DNA from: CALMEH01 sp031409875 | GTDB taxonomy: Bacteria; Acidobacteriota; Blastocatellia; Pyrinomonadales; Pyrinomonadaceae | NCBI GenBank assembly: GCA_031409875.1 | Contig: JANNYB010000045.1 | Coordinates: forward strand, 1-64,000 | DNA: 64,000 nucleotides | Reading direction: 5' to 3' | Shown here: positions 44,222 to 52,442 of the stretch, piece by piece | Numbering within the stretch: position 1 is the first letter of the stretch | How the letters are laid out: each line of letters opens with the position of its first letter | Translations under genes and position numbers: made by a program | The notes under the pieces: generated by a model | What the model was told of the DNA's origin: nothing | Database searches by the model: none | Seen by the model: the letters and a program-made list of their open reading frames with translations, nothing else

Positions 44222-44731
44222 CTAAAAACCGCCTGCAACTGTCGGAACACTTGCCGGACGCGGCGTAACGACTTGAGTTTCATTGACGACATCAATCGAA
44301 GGCGGCGGAACGCTTGCCGAATTTTGCATCGGAATCAAAAAAGGCGTTGCCTTCCAGCCTTCGGGATTGTAATGTGCCGCGCTCGAATTCAAAAAACTCA
44401 AGGTATAAATCGTTTTGGAAATTGAGCCGTAAAGACTTTGGTTGCGGATGCGGTCAACCCGTCCATCAACCAGAATCTCGCCCGGATGCTCGTAACTGCA
44501 ATCGAGTTGAAATTTCAAAATCCAATTTCGCGTAACGGGTCCGCAAACGCCGTCAACCGTCATATTTCCCTGCGGACGAAAATCTATCGAAACCGCTTCG
44601 TAATAAATCTTCAAAAGATACTGCACCAATTTCACATCGTCGCTCAAATTCGGACAATTTTTCCCGACGGCGTGAACCACGTTATAAAAAACCGAAGTCT
44701 CCGCTTCGGGCGATGAATCTATAAATCCCAT
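44222..44731 (-). CDS. Protein with peptidoglycan-binding-like domain
   Basis: 169 residues. The region LSDDVKLVQYLLKIYYE and MTVDGVCGPVTRNWILKFQ is the usual three-helix PG-binding pattern (VDGxxGPxT, then a KFQ helix). The Pro-rich C-terminus lacks a domain. No signal peptide. The ribosome site is AGGAGAAAAATT, as in the other genes of this operon. Confidence 0.72.
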   Translation of the reverse strand: MGFIDSSPEAETSVFYNVVHAVGKNCPNLSDDVKLVQYLLKIYYEAVSIDFRPQGNMTVDGVCGPVTRNWILKFQLDCSYEHPGEILVDGRVDRIRNQSLYGSISKTIYTLSFLNSSAAHYNPEGWKATPFLIPMQNSASVPPPSIDVVNETQVVTPRPASVPTVAGGF

Positions 44732-44757
44732 AATTTTTCTCCTTTCTGCCTGTCGCT

Positions 44758-45141
44758 TTATTTTTTAATTGCTCTTGTCGGAAACTTCATTTCCCAAGAG
44801 ATGTCTTCATTCGTCGTAGAATTTCTGCCGAAACCTCTGATAATTTCCAGCGGCAACAATTTTTCCGCAAAATTTATGGGAACTATGCTCAAAACCAAAA
44901 GTTGATTTGCGTGTTGCCTGAAAAGAGGATCGTGAACATTGTTTGTGCGGGCAAGAAGTATCCCGTCGCGCCAATAACCCCACCAGCCCGATTTCGGTCC
45001 GAATTCATAACGTCCCGCAACCTTCTGCCACCAAAAATGGCTTCCGAGTGGACTGCCGTCCGACACATAACCAATCATCACCGTGCAGGAAAGATTAGTG
45101 TTAACCGTCGTAACTGTTGTTTCAATTTGCCACACTTTCAT
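44758..45141 (-). CDS. Hypothetical protein of the accessory operon
   Basis: 127 residues, mostly beta. The sequence SHFWWQKVAGRYEFGPKSGW is Trp-rich. No signal peptide, and I see no known domain. ATG 45141 follows AGGAGAAAAAAATT. Confidence 0.6.
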   Translation of the reverse strand: MKVWQIETTVTTVNTNLSCTVMIGYVSDGSPLGSHFWWQKVAGRYEFGPKSGWWGYWRDGILLARTNNVHDPLFRQHANQLLVLSIVPINFAEKLLPLEIIRGFGRNSTTNEDISWEMKFPTRAIKK

Positions 45142-45153
45142 AATTTTTTTCTC

Positions 45154-45249
45154 CTATTTTTCAAAATTTGCCGCCGAATTTGCACAAATCAAAAGCCTTC
45201 CGTCCGTTGTTTCAGTTGGATCTCGAATCCGGGGAAAATCATTAAATTT
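45154..45249 (-). pseudogene. Remnant of an HTH-like gene C-terminus
   Basis: In frame with, and directly after, the 45250 stop codon is a 31-codon frame that reads PTETTDGRLLICANSAAN and ends in TAG just before the next ribosome site. The C-terminus of the 46950 protein reads FETTDGRLLICVASAVN in the same place relative to its following gene. There is no start codon, so this is best seen as a decayed duplicate, or less likely a readthrough extension. Confidence 0.6.
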
Positions 45250-46956
45250 TTAATCCTTCTTTTTCCATAATTCGACACCTGAAATTACGCTAACGTGAAT
45301 CTCGTCAAGTTCAGTCCATTGGGCGACATAATTTTGGTTTTTTTGATGAACAAAATATGCTCCTTTGGTGTAGTGACCGATTCCTTGCTTTTTTTCGCCA
45401 ATCCGAAAAGTAGGAAACCATCTATCCTTATTATTATCTTTCGACAGGAAAAACTTCGGACTAAAATCATTCGTCCGATTATTGATCAGCAGTCCTTTGA
45501 ATGCCGCTTTTTCCGTGCCTTTAAAGTTATCTCCGGCAGTTGATTCGAGATAGAAGAAAAGCGTCTTCGGGTCAATTAAATAAGGATTGTCTTTCTTCAA
45601 ATGTTGCTGTTCGGTTGATTCGACAAATGTTCCGTAGCCGAGCGAGTGATTGGCATCTGACGCTTTAACAGCGGTGCATTTTTGATTTACGATAACTTGT
45701 TTGAGCAGCGCAGAATATACAAAATCCACTTTGACAATCATAAATTCGCCCTTGCCCAAAGGATTCAAAACGGGATAAGACACATAAATCCTGCTTAAAC
45801 CTGTTTCACCGTCAAATTTCGACATTCCATTGGCTATCGAAAAAGTCGGATTTTCGTTGAATTGATGTATTTCGGTGTCTATCTGAGATTTGTCAGGATA
45901 ATTCGGATAGTCTTTTTTACAACTTATATTTATGGAATCCAAACTGCTCAAATCGAAATCTCTTTCTTGCTTCGTATAATGCAAAACGGGCTTGCCGCCG
46001 GAAGCCGAGAACATAAAAAATCTTCCGTCCGGGTTTGTCGTCATCACGATATTTCTTTTGTCGGTAAATCCGTTTTTCAAAAGATTCCAAGTTTTGCCTT
46101 TGTCGGATGACATAAAAACTCCGTATTTATCAAATCCCGGGACTTTAACTTTGAAGCTGTTTTCATAACCGCTGGAAGCAATTTGAGTTGTCAGATATAT
46201 TTTTTCCGTCCATTTATCGTAATAAACTTCTTGTCTGTCAAATCCGTTGGAATGATATAAAGTTTCGCCATTGGGACCTAAATCCGTAACCTTATTATCA
46301 TCTTTATCCTGGTCTGAAAGTTTTGGAATGCCGAAACCCATCTTTGCCGGATCAATATTACCGAGATTAGCCCAAGTAACTCCGCAATCGTTTGATTTGT
46401 AGATAAATATTGCATCTCTCGCGCCCTTTCGATAATCGGTAGTTGAATCGGAAGTCCAATCCCACCAAAACGGTTTTGGAGTTATCGGCGACCACAGAAA
46501 ACCCAATTTAATCGCCAAGAGACTGCCGTCGTTAAACTTCACGATTTGATTATCGGTCGCAAGTTCTTCACTTTTCGAATCTATATCGAGCGTTACATTC
46601 GTTCCGATGATTGTATTTAATTTGTTTTGGCTATTGAAAAGGTCTGAAATAATCATCCGGCGATCTTCGCGCTTCTGTCCGGTCATAACTATTATCTTCC
46701 CGTTTTTGCAATTAGGATTTTCACCCGGAGCAATGACAGCCACGGTATTTTCATAGTAACGCTTTGAGTTGATTTTGAACTCTTTGACCGACCAAGGAGA
46801 ATCCGCATTTCCCCATTGAAACAAATCATCATTAGAAGTTTGCGAAAAAGTAACATTTGTCAATACCAAAGTCAGAAGCACCGGAACTAAATTTTTGATT
46901 GTTTTTAGATTTATAAAAGATGAACCTATTATTTGCCAAGCGATTTTTTTTAACAT
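45250..46956 (-). CDS. Exported BNR-repeat protein (sialidase-like fold)
   Basis: 568 residues with a signal peptide (ending VLTNVTFSQ). Asp-box repeats are YKSNDCGVTWANLGN and VFMSSDKGKTWNLLKNG, giving a BNR/sialidase-type propeller. The catalytic arginine triad of true sialidases is not evident. It has a strong AAGGAGAAAG ribosome site and overlaps the upstream HTH gene by seven bases. Likely the main exported product of the operon. Confidence 0.8.
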   Translation of the reverse strand: MLKKIAWQIIGSSFINLKTIKNLVPVLLTLVLTNVTFSQTSNDDLFQWGNADSPWSVKEFKINSKRYYENTVAVIAPGENPNCKNGKIIVMTGQKREDRRMIISDLFNSQNKLNTIIGTNVTLDIDSKSEELATDNQIVKFNDGSLLAIKLGFLWSPITPKPFWWDWTSDSTTDYRKGARDAIFIYKSNDCGVTWANLGNIDPAKMGFGIPKLSDQDKDDNKVTDLGPNGETLYHSNGFDRQEVYYDKWTEKIYLTTQIASSGYENSFKVKVPGFDKYGVFMSSDKGKTWNLLKNGFTDKRNIVMTTNPDGRFFMFSASGGKPVLHYTKQERDFDLSSLDSINISCKKDYPNYPDKSQIDTEIHQFNENPTFSIANGMSKFDGETGLSRIYVSYPVLNPLGKGEFMIVKVDFVYSALLKQVIVNQKCTAVKASDANHSLGYGTFVESTEQQHLKKDNPYLIDPKTLFFYLESTAGDNFKGTEKAAFKGLLINNRTNDFSPKFFLSKDNNKDRWFPTFRIGEKKQGIGHYTKGAYFVHQKNQNYVAQWTELDEIHVSVISGVELWKKKD

Positions 46957-47237
46957 ACTTTCTCCTTATTAATTTCATTTCCCGAACAATTCACCGCCGA
47001 AGCCACGCAAATCAAAAGTCTTCCGTCTGTTGTTTCAAACGAATGAATTTGCCGCGTTTCCGCCAAATAGAAAATCATTTTTTCCGAAACCATCTGCCAC
47101 GCTGCAAGTTGGGCAAGCGGCAAATGTTTGGTTTCCGTCTGACATTCTTCGCAAAAAAACTGCGTGTTGCGGCTCATTCGCAGAATCGTCAATTCGTGCG
47201 TTTCAAGCCTGATTTTGGTGCGCCGGATTATTTTCAT
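46950..47237 (-). CDS. Small excisionase-like HTH protein with CxxC motif
   Basis: 95 residues from ATG 47237; the longer frame to 47294 is translated repeat. It starts MKIIRRTKIRLETHELTILR, has a CEEC zinc-knuckle-like pair, then an HTH-like helix pair (LPLAQLAAWQMVSEKMIFYL) and ends IHSFETTDGRLLIC. The pattern is that of excisionase-type DNA-binding domains. It heads the accessory operon and may be its regulator. Confidence 0.68.
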   Translation of the reverse strand: MKIIRRTKIRLETHELTILRMSRNTQFFCEECQTETKHLPLAQLAAWQMVSEKMIFYLAETRQIHSFETTDGRLLICVASAVNCSGNEINKEKVC

Positions 47238-47250
47238 ATATTTATAATCG

Positions 47251-47390
47251 ATTGGAGCGCAAGCGTCCCCGCTTGCAATGAGCGTTTGCTTCAAACGCGA
47301 AAAAGCCTTTGTTTGCGCTCAACTTGATTTCTTTGCAGACGTTTGTTCGCGCTCTCGCGCTCATTGCAAGCGGGACGCTTGCGCTCCAGT
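47251..47390. repeat. Inverted repeat with ATTGGAGCGC ends
   Basis: The left arm 47251-47284 (ATTGGAGCGCAAGCGTCCCC...) pairs with the right arm at about 47358-47390 (...CGGGACGCTTGCGCTCCAGT). It is related to the element at 6571. The rest of the 320-base divergent gap (47391-47558) is AT-rich, with TTTATAAATTTTTATAAA before the regulator start and no clear promoter. Confidence 0.87.
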
Positions 47391-47558
47391 CGGTTTTAAC
47401 CTTTTTCATAAAAAATCTTTTCGTTTCCCGTCTAATTTGCTAAAATTCTTAATAATATTCACCCACAGTTTTATCTGCGATAGAACGAGATTGGCAAAAG
47501 TGCCGATAAATTGTCCTAAATTTGCTGATAAATTTTTATAAATTTTTATAAATTGACG

Positions 47559-49724
47559 ATGAAAGAACTGCCGAACAACATAATTTCCTTTGCCGAATTT
47601 GAACTCGACGCGGTGCAGAGGCGTTTGCGGCGCAATGGCGAAACGGTTGCGATTCACGCGAAAGCCTTTGATTTATTGGATTTTTTGGCGCGAAACAATG
47701 GTCGGATCGTTACGAAAGACGAAATTCTCGACACGGTTTGGGACGGGCAGTTTGTCGAAGAATCAAACTTAGTCGTGCAGATTTCCGCATTAAGAAAAGC
47801 CTTGGGCGAACCGAAAAATGCGCCGCGTTTTCTCGTAACCGTGCCGGGCAAAGGCTATAAATTTGCCGCCGACACGAGCGAAAATCTCTTAACAATCGAA
47901 AAACATTCGTTTTCCGAACTGACCATCGAAGAGGAAATAATTCCACAAAGATTAAATCTGCGCGAAAAAGCGAATCGAAAATGGTTGAGCATTGCCGCCG
48001 TTGCGGTTTTGGCGATTTTGACCGTTGGCGCAATCGGTTATTTTAGTTTTCGGAAATCGAATGAAAATTTCGTGTCTGCTTGGACAAATCCGGCGCGGCG
48101 CGTTTCGCCGAGACAACTGACGGCGAACGGAAAAATAAACGTGGCGGCAATTTCGCCCGACGGAACGCTTTACGCCTATACAACCGAAGGAAGCGAATTG
48201 TCCGGTTTGTGGGTGGCAGGCATCACGGGAGCGCAAACTATCGAGGTCATTGCGCCGTCCGCCATCGCGTTTTCCGGTTTGACCTTCGCGCCCGATGGAT
48301 TGCACATTTATTACACTGCCCGCGATGAAAAAAATCCGACGGTTTCGCTTTTTCGCGTCCCGACTTTCGGCGGTTTGCCCGAAAAAGTTTTGTCAAACGT
48401 CTGTTGTGCCGTAACTTTTTCGCCCGATGGCAAACAATTCGCGTTTAGGCGCGGCGATTCGAGCCGAAAATTGACGGCAATCGTCGTCGCCAATGCTCAG
48501 GGCAACGCGGACGAAAAAGAAATTGCCACACGCCCGAAAGAATTTGGTTTTAACGACAACGGCGCGTCTTGGTCGCCGGACGGGAAGAAAATCGCCATCG
48601 GCGCAAAGGACGAAAAGACGGGCGAAAACGGCGTTTTTTTGGTTGATGTAAATTCGGGAACGGCGGAAAAATTCGGCGAAAAAACGTGGAATTATGTGCG
48701 CCGCGTTGAATGGATGCCGGACGGAAGCGGCTTATTTGTTAATGTTATCGAAAAAGAATCTTGGCAGGAACGCCAAATCTGGCTACTCGAATATCCAAAC
48801 GGTGCGGCGCATCGAATCACCAACGACCTCAACCGCTACGGCAGAGAAACCGTTAGCGTTTCGGCGGACGGCACGAAACTTCTCGGCGTAAACGCACAGA
48901 CGATTTCCAATATCTTTGTCGGCGCGGCGGACGACACGGCAAATTTAAAAAACATCACCAACAATTCGGTTGGCAAAAACGATGGTTTTTTTAATAGTTT
49001 GGCTTGGACGAATGATAACCGGCTTGTTTTTATGCGCTTTTTTGATAAAAGCAACTCGCTTTGGATTATGAACACCGACGGAACAAATGCGAAACAATTA
49101 ACGCCGGGCGGAAGTTTAGACCGCAAACCCGCGGTTACAAAAGATGGTCGTTACATTGTTTTCAGTTCGGTGCGCGGCGGGAAACAAAACATCTGGCGCA
49201 TTAACTCTGACGGAAGCGATTTGAAGCAAATCACCTTTGACGGCGGCACATCGCAAAGCGTTACGCCCGACGGAAATTGGATTTTTTACCAAAAAGACAA
49301 TTTTATTTGGAAAATCCCGATTGACGGCGGAACGCCTGTTCAGATGACAAATAAATCATCAAAAGCCGTTGAAATTTCGCCCGACGGCAAAATGTTCGCC
49401 TGTTTTTATCGCCCGATAAAAGAAGATAAATTAAAGTTAGCCGTTTTCCCGATTGACGGCGGCGAACCGCTTTATTTATTCGATTCGGCATTAGATTTGC
49501 CTTACGAAAAACTGCGCTGGTCGCCCGATAATCAATCGCTCGTCTATGCTTTTTATAATTCAACCGCTTGGAAACAAACGCTTTCCGGCGGCGCACCCGA
49601 AAAATTTCTCGAATTCCCCGGCGAAATCATCAACGCTTTTGCGTGGTCTTCCGACGGCAAACAATTCGCCGTCGCCCACGGACAAGAAATGCGCGATGTC
49701 GTTTTATTTACGGTTGAAAAATAG
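47559..49724 (+). CDS. Winged-helix/TM/PD40 propeller regulator (CadC/ToxR-like)
   Basis: 721 residues from ATG 47559. An OmpR-type winged helix (about 5-108; FELDAVQRRLRRNGETVAIH, KDEILDTVWDGQFVEESNLV, VPGKGYKF) is followed by a single membrane helix (SIAAVAVLAILTVGAIGYFSF) and a long TolB-like PD40 propeller (SPDG, WSPDGKKIAIG, WMPDGSG). This is a DNA-binding protein anchored in the membrane with a periplasmic sensor. The target and ligand are unknown. Confidence 0.9.
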   Translation: MKELPNNIISFAEFELDAVQRRLRRNGETVAIHAKAFDLLDFLARNNGRIVTKDEILDTVWDGQFVEESNLVVQISALRKALGEPKNAPRFLVTVPGKGYKFAADTSENLLTIEKHSFSELTIEEEIIPQRLNLREKANRKWLSIAAVAVLAILTVGAIGYFSFRKSNENFVSAWTNPARRVSPRQLTANGKINVAAISPDGTLYAYTTEGSELSGLWVAGITGAQTIEVIAPSAIAFSGLTFAPDGLHIYYTARDEKNPTVSLFRVPTFGGLPEKVLSNVCCAVTFSPDGKQFAFRRGDSSRKLTAIVVANAQGNADEKEIATRPKEFGFNDNGASWSPDGKKIAIGAKDEKTGENGVFLVDVNSGTAEKFGEKTWNYVRRVEWMPDGSGLFVNVIEKESWQERQIWLLEYPNGAAHRITNDLNRYGRETVSVSADGTKLLGVNAQTISNIFVGAADDTANLKNITNNSVGKNDGFFNSLAWTNDNRLVFMRFFDKSNSLWIMNTDGTNAKQLTPGGSLDRKPAVTKDGRYIVFSSVRGGKQNIWRINSDGSDLKQITFDGGTSQSVTPDGNWIFYQKDNFIWKIPIDGGTPVQMTNKSSKAVEISPDGKMFACFYRPIKEDKLKLAVFPIDGGEPLYLFDSALDLPYEKLRWSPDNQSLVYAFYNSTAWKQTLSGGAPEKFLEFPGEIINAFAWSSDGKQFAVAHGQEMRDVVLFTVEK

Positions 49725-49932
49725 TTTTGAGTTCCAACTTCAGTTGGCTTTTCCGCCGCGCTTCGCTGGCGGTTTCCGTCTAAAGACTAATGGCATTAAG
49801 TTAAGGATTTGCCGAAATTGTCCAACAAACTTTAGTTTGTTGAAAGTGTTGATAATTAAGACCTTCGACAAACTGAAGTTCGTCGGACTTTTCTTAACTT
49901 AATGCCATTAGTCTTTAGACGGGACTCAAAAC
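49725..49932. repeat. Three-level nested inverted repeat
   Basis: The outer ends read GTTTTGAGTTCC and GGGACTCAAAAC. Inside, CGTCTAAAGACTAATGGCAT (about 49776) pairs with its complement (about 49885-49920). Inside that, TCCAACAAACTTTAGTTTG faces ACAAACTGAAGTTCGTCGGA. It looks like repeats inserted into repeats. It sits between two convergent genes and accounts for the whole gap. Confidence 0.88.
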
Positions 49933-51384
49933 TTAGGTCAGCCAAGGGAAAATCTTGCCCGAATAATTAACGTAAATTCCTTTTAATTTAGTGTAATTTT
50001 CCAACGCTTCGAGTCCGAAATTTTGTCCTGTTCCTGATAAATTGCGAATTCCCGCCGGCATCATCGGTGTCATATATGACGGCATATTGACGAAAACCAG
50101 CCCCGAATCCATCGCGTTTGAAACGCGGTGCATACGATTCAAATCATTTGTCCAAAAATATGCACCGAGTCCGTAATCCGAATCATTTGCTAGATTTATC
50201 GCTTCTTCTTCGCTCGAAAAAGTTGTCAGACCGACAACCGGACCAAAAATTTCTTCGCGCCAAATCCGCATTTCAGGAGTCATTTTCGCAAAAACCGTCG
50301 GCGCAATAAAATAACCTTTATCGCCGATTCGATTTCCGCCCGCGACGATTTCCGCGCCTTCCGCTTTGCCGATTTCGATGTAACTCAAAACTCGCTCCAT
50401 TTGCTTGCGCGAAATAATCGGACCGACATTTGAACTCGCGTCCATTGGATTTCCGACGCGAATTTTTTTCGCTTTTTCGACGACTTTTTCGGTAACTTCA
50501 TCAGCAATTTTTTCATCAATCAAAACGCGGCTTGCGGCTAAACAAAATTGTCCGTTATTGCCCAAACTCGACTGTAAAATTCCGTTGACCGCCAAATCAA
50601 TATCGGCATCAGCAAAGATAATATTCGCCGATTTTCCGCCCATTTCGAGCAACGCAGGTTTTGTCATTCCGCCACATTGTTCGCCCAAAAGTTTGCCGAC
50701 CGCGCTCGAACCTGTAAAAGCAACTTTTTTGACTTTCGGATGATGAACAATCAGTTGCCCGGTCGTTCCATCGCCGTGAACAACGTTGACAACTCCTGTT
50801 GGCACACCGACTTCCGCAATCAATTCCGCCAACATCGTAACCGTCGCCGGAGTCTGTTCCGCCATTTTCATCACGACCGTATTTCCGCAAGCCAAAGCCG
50901 CCGAGAGCTTCAAAGTCGCCATCACCAGTGGAAAATTCCAAGGCGCAATCGCCCCAATCACGCCATAAGGTTCGCGTGTCGCATAACGATGCGTTCCATA
51001 TTCATTATTCGGCACGGCAGTTCTGAGTTTGTCCGCCGCGCCCGCATAATATCTAAAAAAATCCGCGCAAAAAGGCACGTCAATATGCAAATTTGACTGC
51101 AAAGTTTTCCCCGAATCTTCGGTTTCAGCACGGGCAAATTCTTCGCGTTTTTCCAATAATTTATCGGCAACTTTATAAAGCAATTTCCCGCGCTCAAGCG
51201 GCGTGAAATTTTTCCAAATCTGAAACGCTTCATCCGCAGATTCAACCGCCGCGTCAACATCCGCGCTTTCGCCAAACGCGACTTCGGCAATTTGCTCTTC
51301 CGTCGCCGGATTTTCCGACGCGAAGGTTTTGCCCGATTTTGACGGAACACTTTCGCCGTTGATAATGTGATTGATTGAGCGCAT
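49933..51384 (-). CDS. Aldehyde dehydrogenase (NAD(P)+)
   Basis: 483 residues. Catalytic residues are Cys281 (NNGQFCLAASR), Glu247 (LLEMGGKS) and Asn150 (APWNFPL). The nucleotide-binding FTGSSAVG is at 224-231. It oxidises an aldehyde to an acid in the cytoplasm. It resembles the betaine-aldehyde/semialdehyde dehydrogenase group, but the substrate is not certain. Its ATG lies directly beside an operator-like palindrome, and it probably leads the pathway's aldehyde step. Confidence 0.93.
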   Translation of the reverse strand: MRSINHIINGESVPSKSGKTFASENPATEEQIAEVAFGESADVDAAVESADEAFQIWKNFTPLERGKLLYKVADKLLEKREEFARAETEDSGKTLQSNLHIDVPFCADFFRYYAGAADKLRTAVPNNEYGTHRYATREPYGVIGAIAPWNFPLVMATLKLSAALACGNTVVMKMAEQTPATVTMLAELIAEVGVPTGVVNVVHGDGTTGQLIVHHPKVKKVAFTGSSAVGKLLGEQCGGMTKPALLEMGGKSANIIFADADIDLAVNGILQSSLGNNGQFCLAASRVLIDEKIADEVTEKVVEKAKKIRVGNPMDASSNVGPIISRKQMERVLSYIEIGKAEGAEIVAGGNRIGDKGYFIAPTVFAKMTPEMRIWREEIFGPVVGLTTFSSEEEAINLANDSDYGLGAYFWTNDLNRMHRVSNAMDSGLVFVNMPSYMTPMMPAGIRNLSGTGQNFGLEALENYTKLKGIYVNYSGKIFPWLT

Positions 51385-51405
51385 TTGTATTAGATTTATA
51401 ACAAA
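51384..51405 (-). promoter_or_regulatory. Operator-like palindrome at the aldehyde dehydrogenase start
   Basis: TTTGTATTA-GATT-TATAACAAA; the second arm is a perfect match to the 43441-type consensus, and the first has two changes. It abuts the ATG, so a bound protein would also block the ribosome site region. Confidence 0.65.
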
Positions 51406-51428
51406 TTATGAACTTAAAATCAAAGAAA

Positions 51429-51505
51429 TTGCCCGCGAATCTACGCGAATTTACGCGAATTGTTTATTTTGATCTATTCGCGTAAATTCGCGTAGATTCG
51501 CGGGC
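51429..51505. repeat. Inverted repeat, GCCCGCGAA family
   Basis: The left arm (51429-51460, TTGCCCGCGAATCTACGCGA) pairs with the right arm (51476-51505). It fills the gap between the aldehyde dehydrogenase and the HMGL-like gene, and its end overlaps the latter's TAG stop. Confidence 0.9.
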
Positions 51506-52377
51506 TAATTTTTTTTCGCTTTTGCTTCTATTTGCTTGGCAAATTCAGCAGTTTCTTTCAATTTTTCCGAATCAATTCCTGTCCGAATATTCATCTTTTC
51601 CATCATCCAGACGACTTTTTCGGTGGCGACATTTCCGCTTGCGCCGGGCGAAAAAGGACAGCCGCCCAAGCCTCCGGCAGATGAATCAAAAATGTTCCAA
51701 CCTGCCGTCATTGCCGCGTAAATATTGGCTAAAGCCGTAAAATTCGTGTCGTGAAAATGTCCGGCAAATTGCTGATTCAGAAAGAGTTTTCTAGCTTGAT
51801 TACACAATTCAAAAACATCATTCGGCGTAGCTCGCCCGACCGTATCGTTAAAAGCGATTTCGTCCGCGCCGGCTTCTGACAATTCTTTCGTAATCTCTAA
51901 AATTCGCTCTTTCGGAACTTCGCCTTCATACGGGCAAACCCAAGTTACAGCAATCGAAGCGCGAACTTTTACGCCCGCTTCGTGCGCGTCCGCAATGCAA
52001 TTTTTCGTCATCTGCAAACCATCGGCAATCGTCGTGTTGGCGTTTTTCAAACTCATCGTTTCCGTCGCCGCCATCACATAGCAAATCCAATCAACATCTG
52101 CCTCAATCGCCCGTTTGTAACCTCGTTCATTCAACGCCAACCCGACTTCATCAATATTCGGGTCATCGCCAATCGCCGCCAAAATCTCGCCCGCGTCAGC
52201 CATCTGCGGAACGTGGCGGGGCGATACAAACGAAACTGCTTCGATGCGCCGAAAACCTGCATCTTTGGCTAATTCGATGAGCTTGATTTTATCTTCGGTC
52301 GGCACGAAATTCGGCAACATTTGAAGTCCGTCACGCGGGCTAACTTCAACTATTTCAACTTGTTTCGGTAGATTCAT
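51505..52377 (-). CDS. Hydroxymethylglutaryl-CoA lyase-like enzyme
   Basis: 290 residues of the HMGL/DRE-TIM fold. Metal and catalytic motifs are SPRDGLQ, GHFHDTNFTA and GGCPFSPGASGNVATE, with the HMG-CoA-lyase cysteine in GGCPF. It splits 3-hydroxy-3-methyl acyl-CoA type substrates into acetyl-CoA and an acid. It is followed downstream by aldehyde dehydrogenase and preceded by a CoA-transferase in the same direction, so the three may act together. Confidence 0.92.
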   Translation of the reverse strand: MNLPKQVEIVEVSPRDGLQMLPNFVPTEDKIKLIELAKDAGFRRIEAVSFVSPRHVPQMADAGEILAAIGDDPNIDEVGLALNERGYKRAIEADVDWICYVMAATETMSLKNANTTIADGLQMTKNCIADAHEAGVKVRASIAVTWVCPYEGEVPKERILEITKELSEAGADEIAFNDTVGRATPNDVFELCNQARKLFLNQQFAGHFHDTNFTALANIYAAMTAGWNIFDSSAGGLGGCPFSPGASGNVATEKVVWMMEKMNIRTGIDSEKLKETAEFAKQIEAKAKKN

Positions 52378-52387
52378 AATTTTTTTT

Positions 52388-52442
52388 CAACGCAGAGTTC
52401 GCAGAGAACGCAGAGAAAATCTTAAACAAAAACTCTGCGTTA
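52388..52442. repeat. Inverted repeat, AACGCAGAG family
   Basis: CAACGCAGAGTTCGCAGAGA and CTCTGCGTTAA form a hairpin between two minus-strand genes. The right end supplies the stop codon of the CoA-transferase gene. Its relative is at 40986. Confidence 0.82.
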
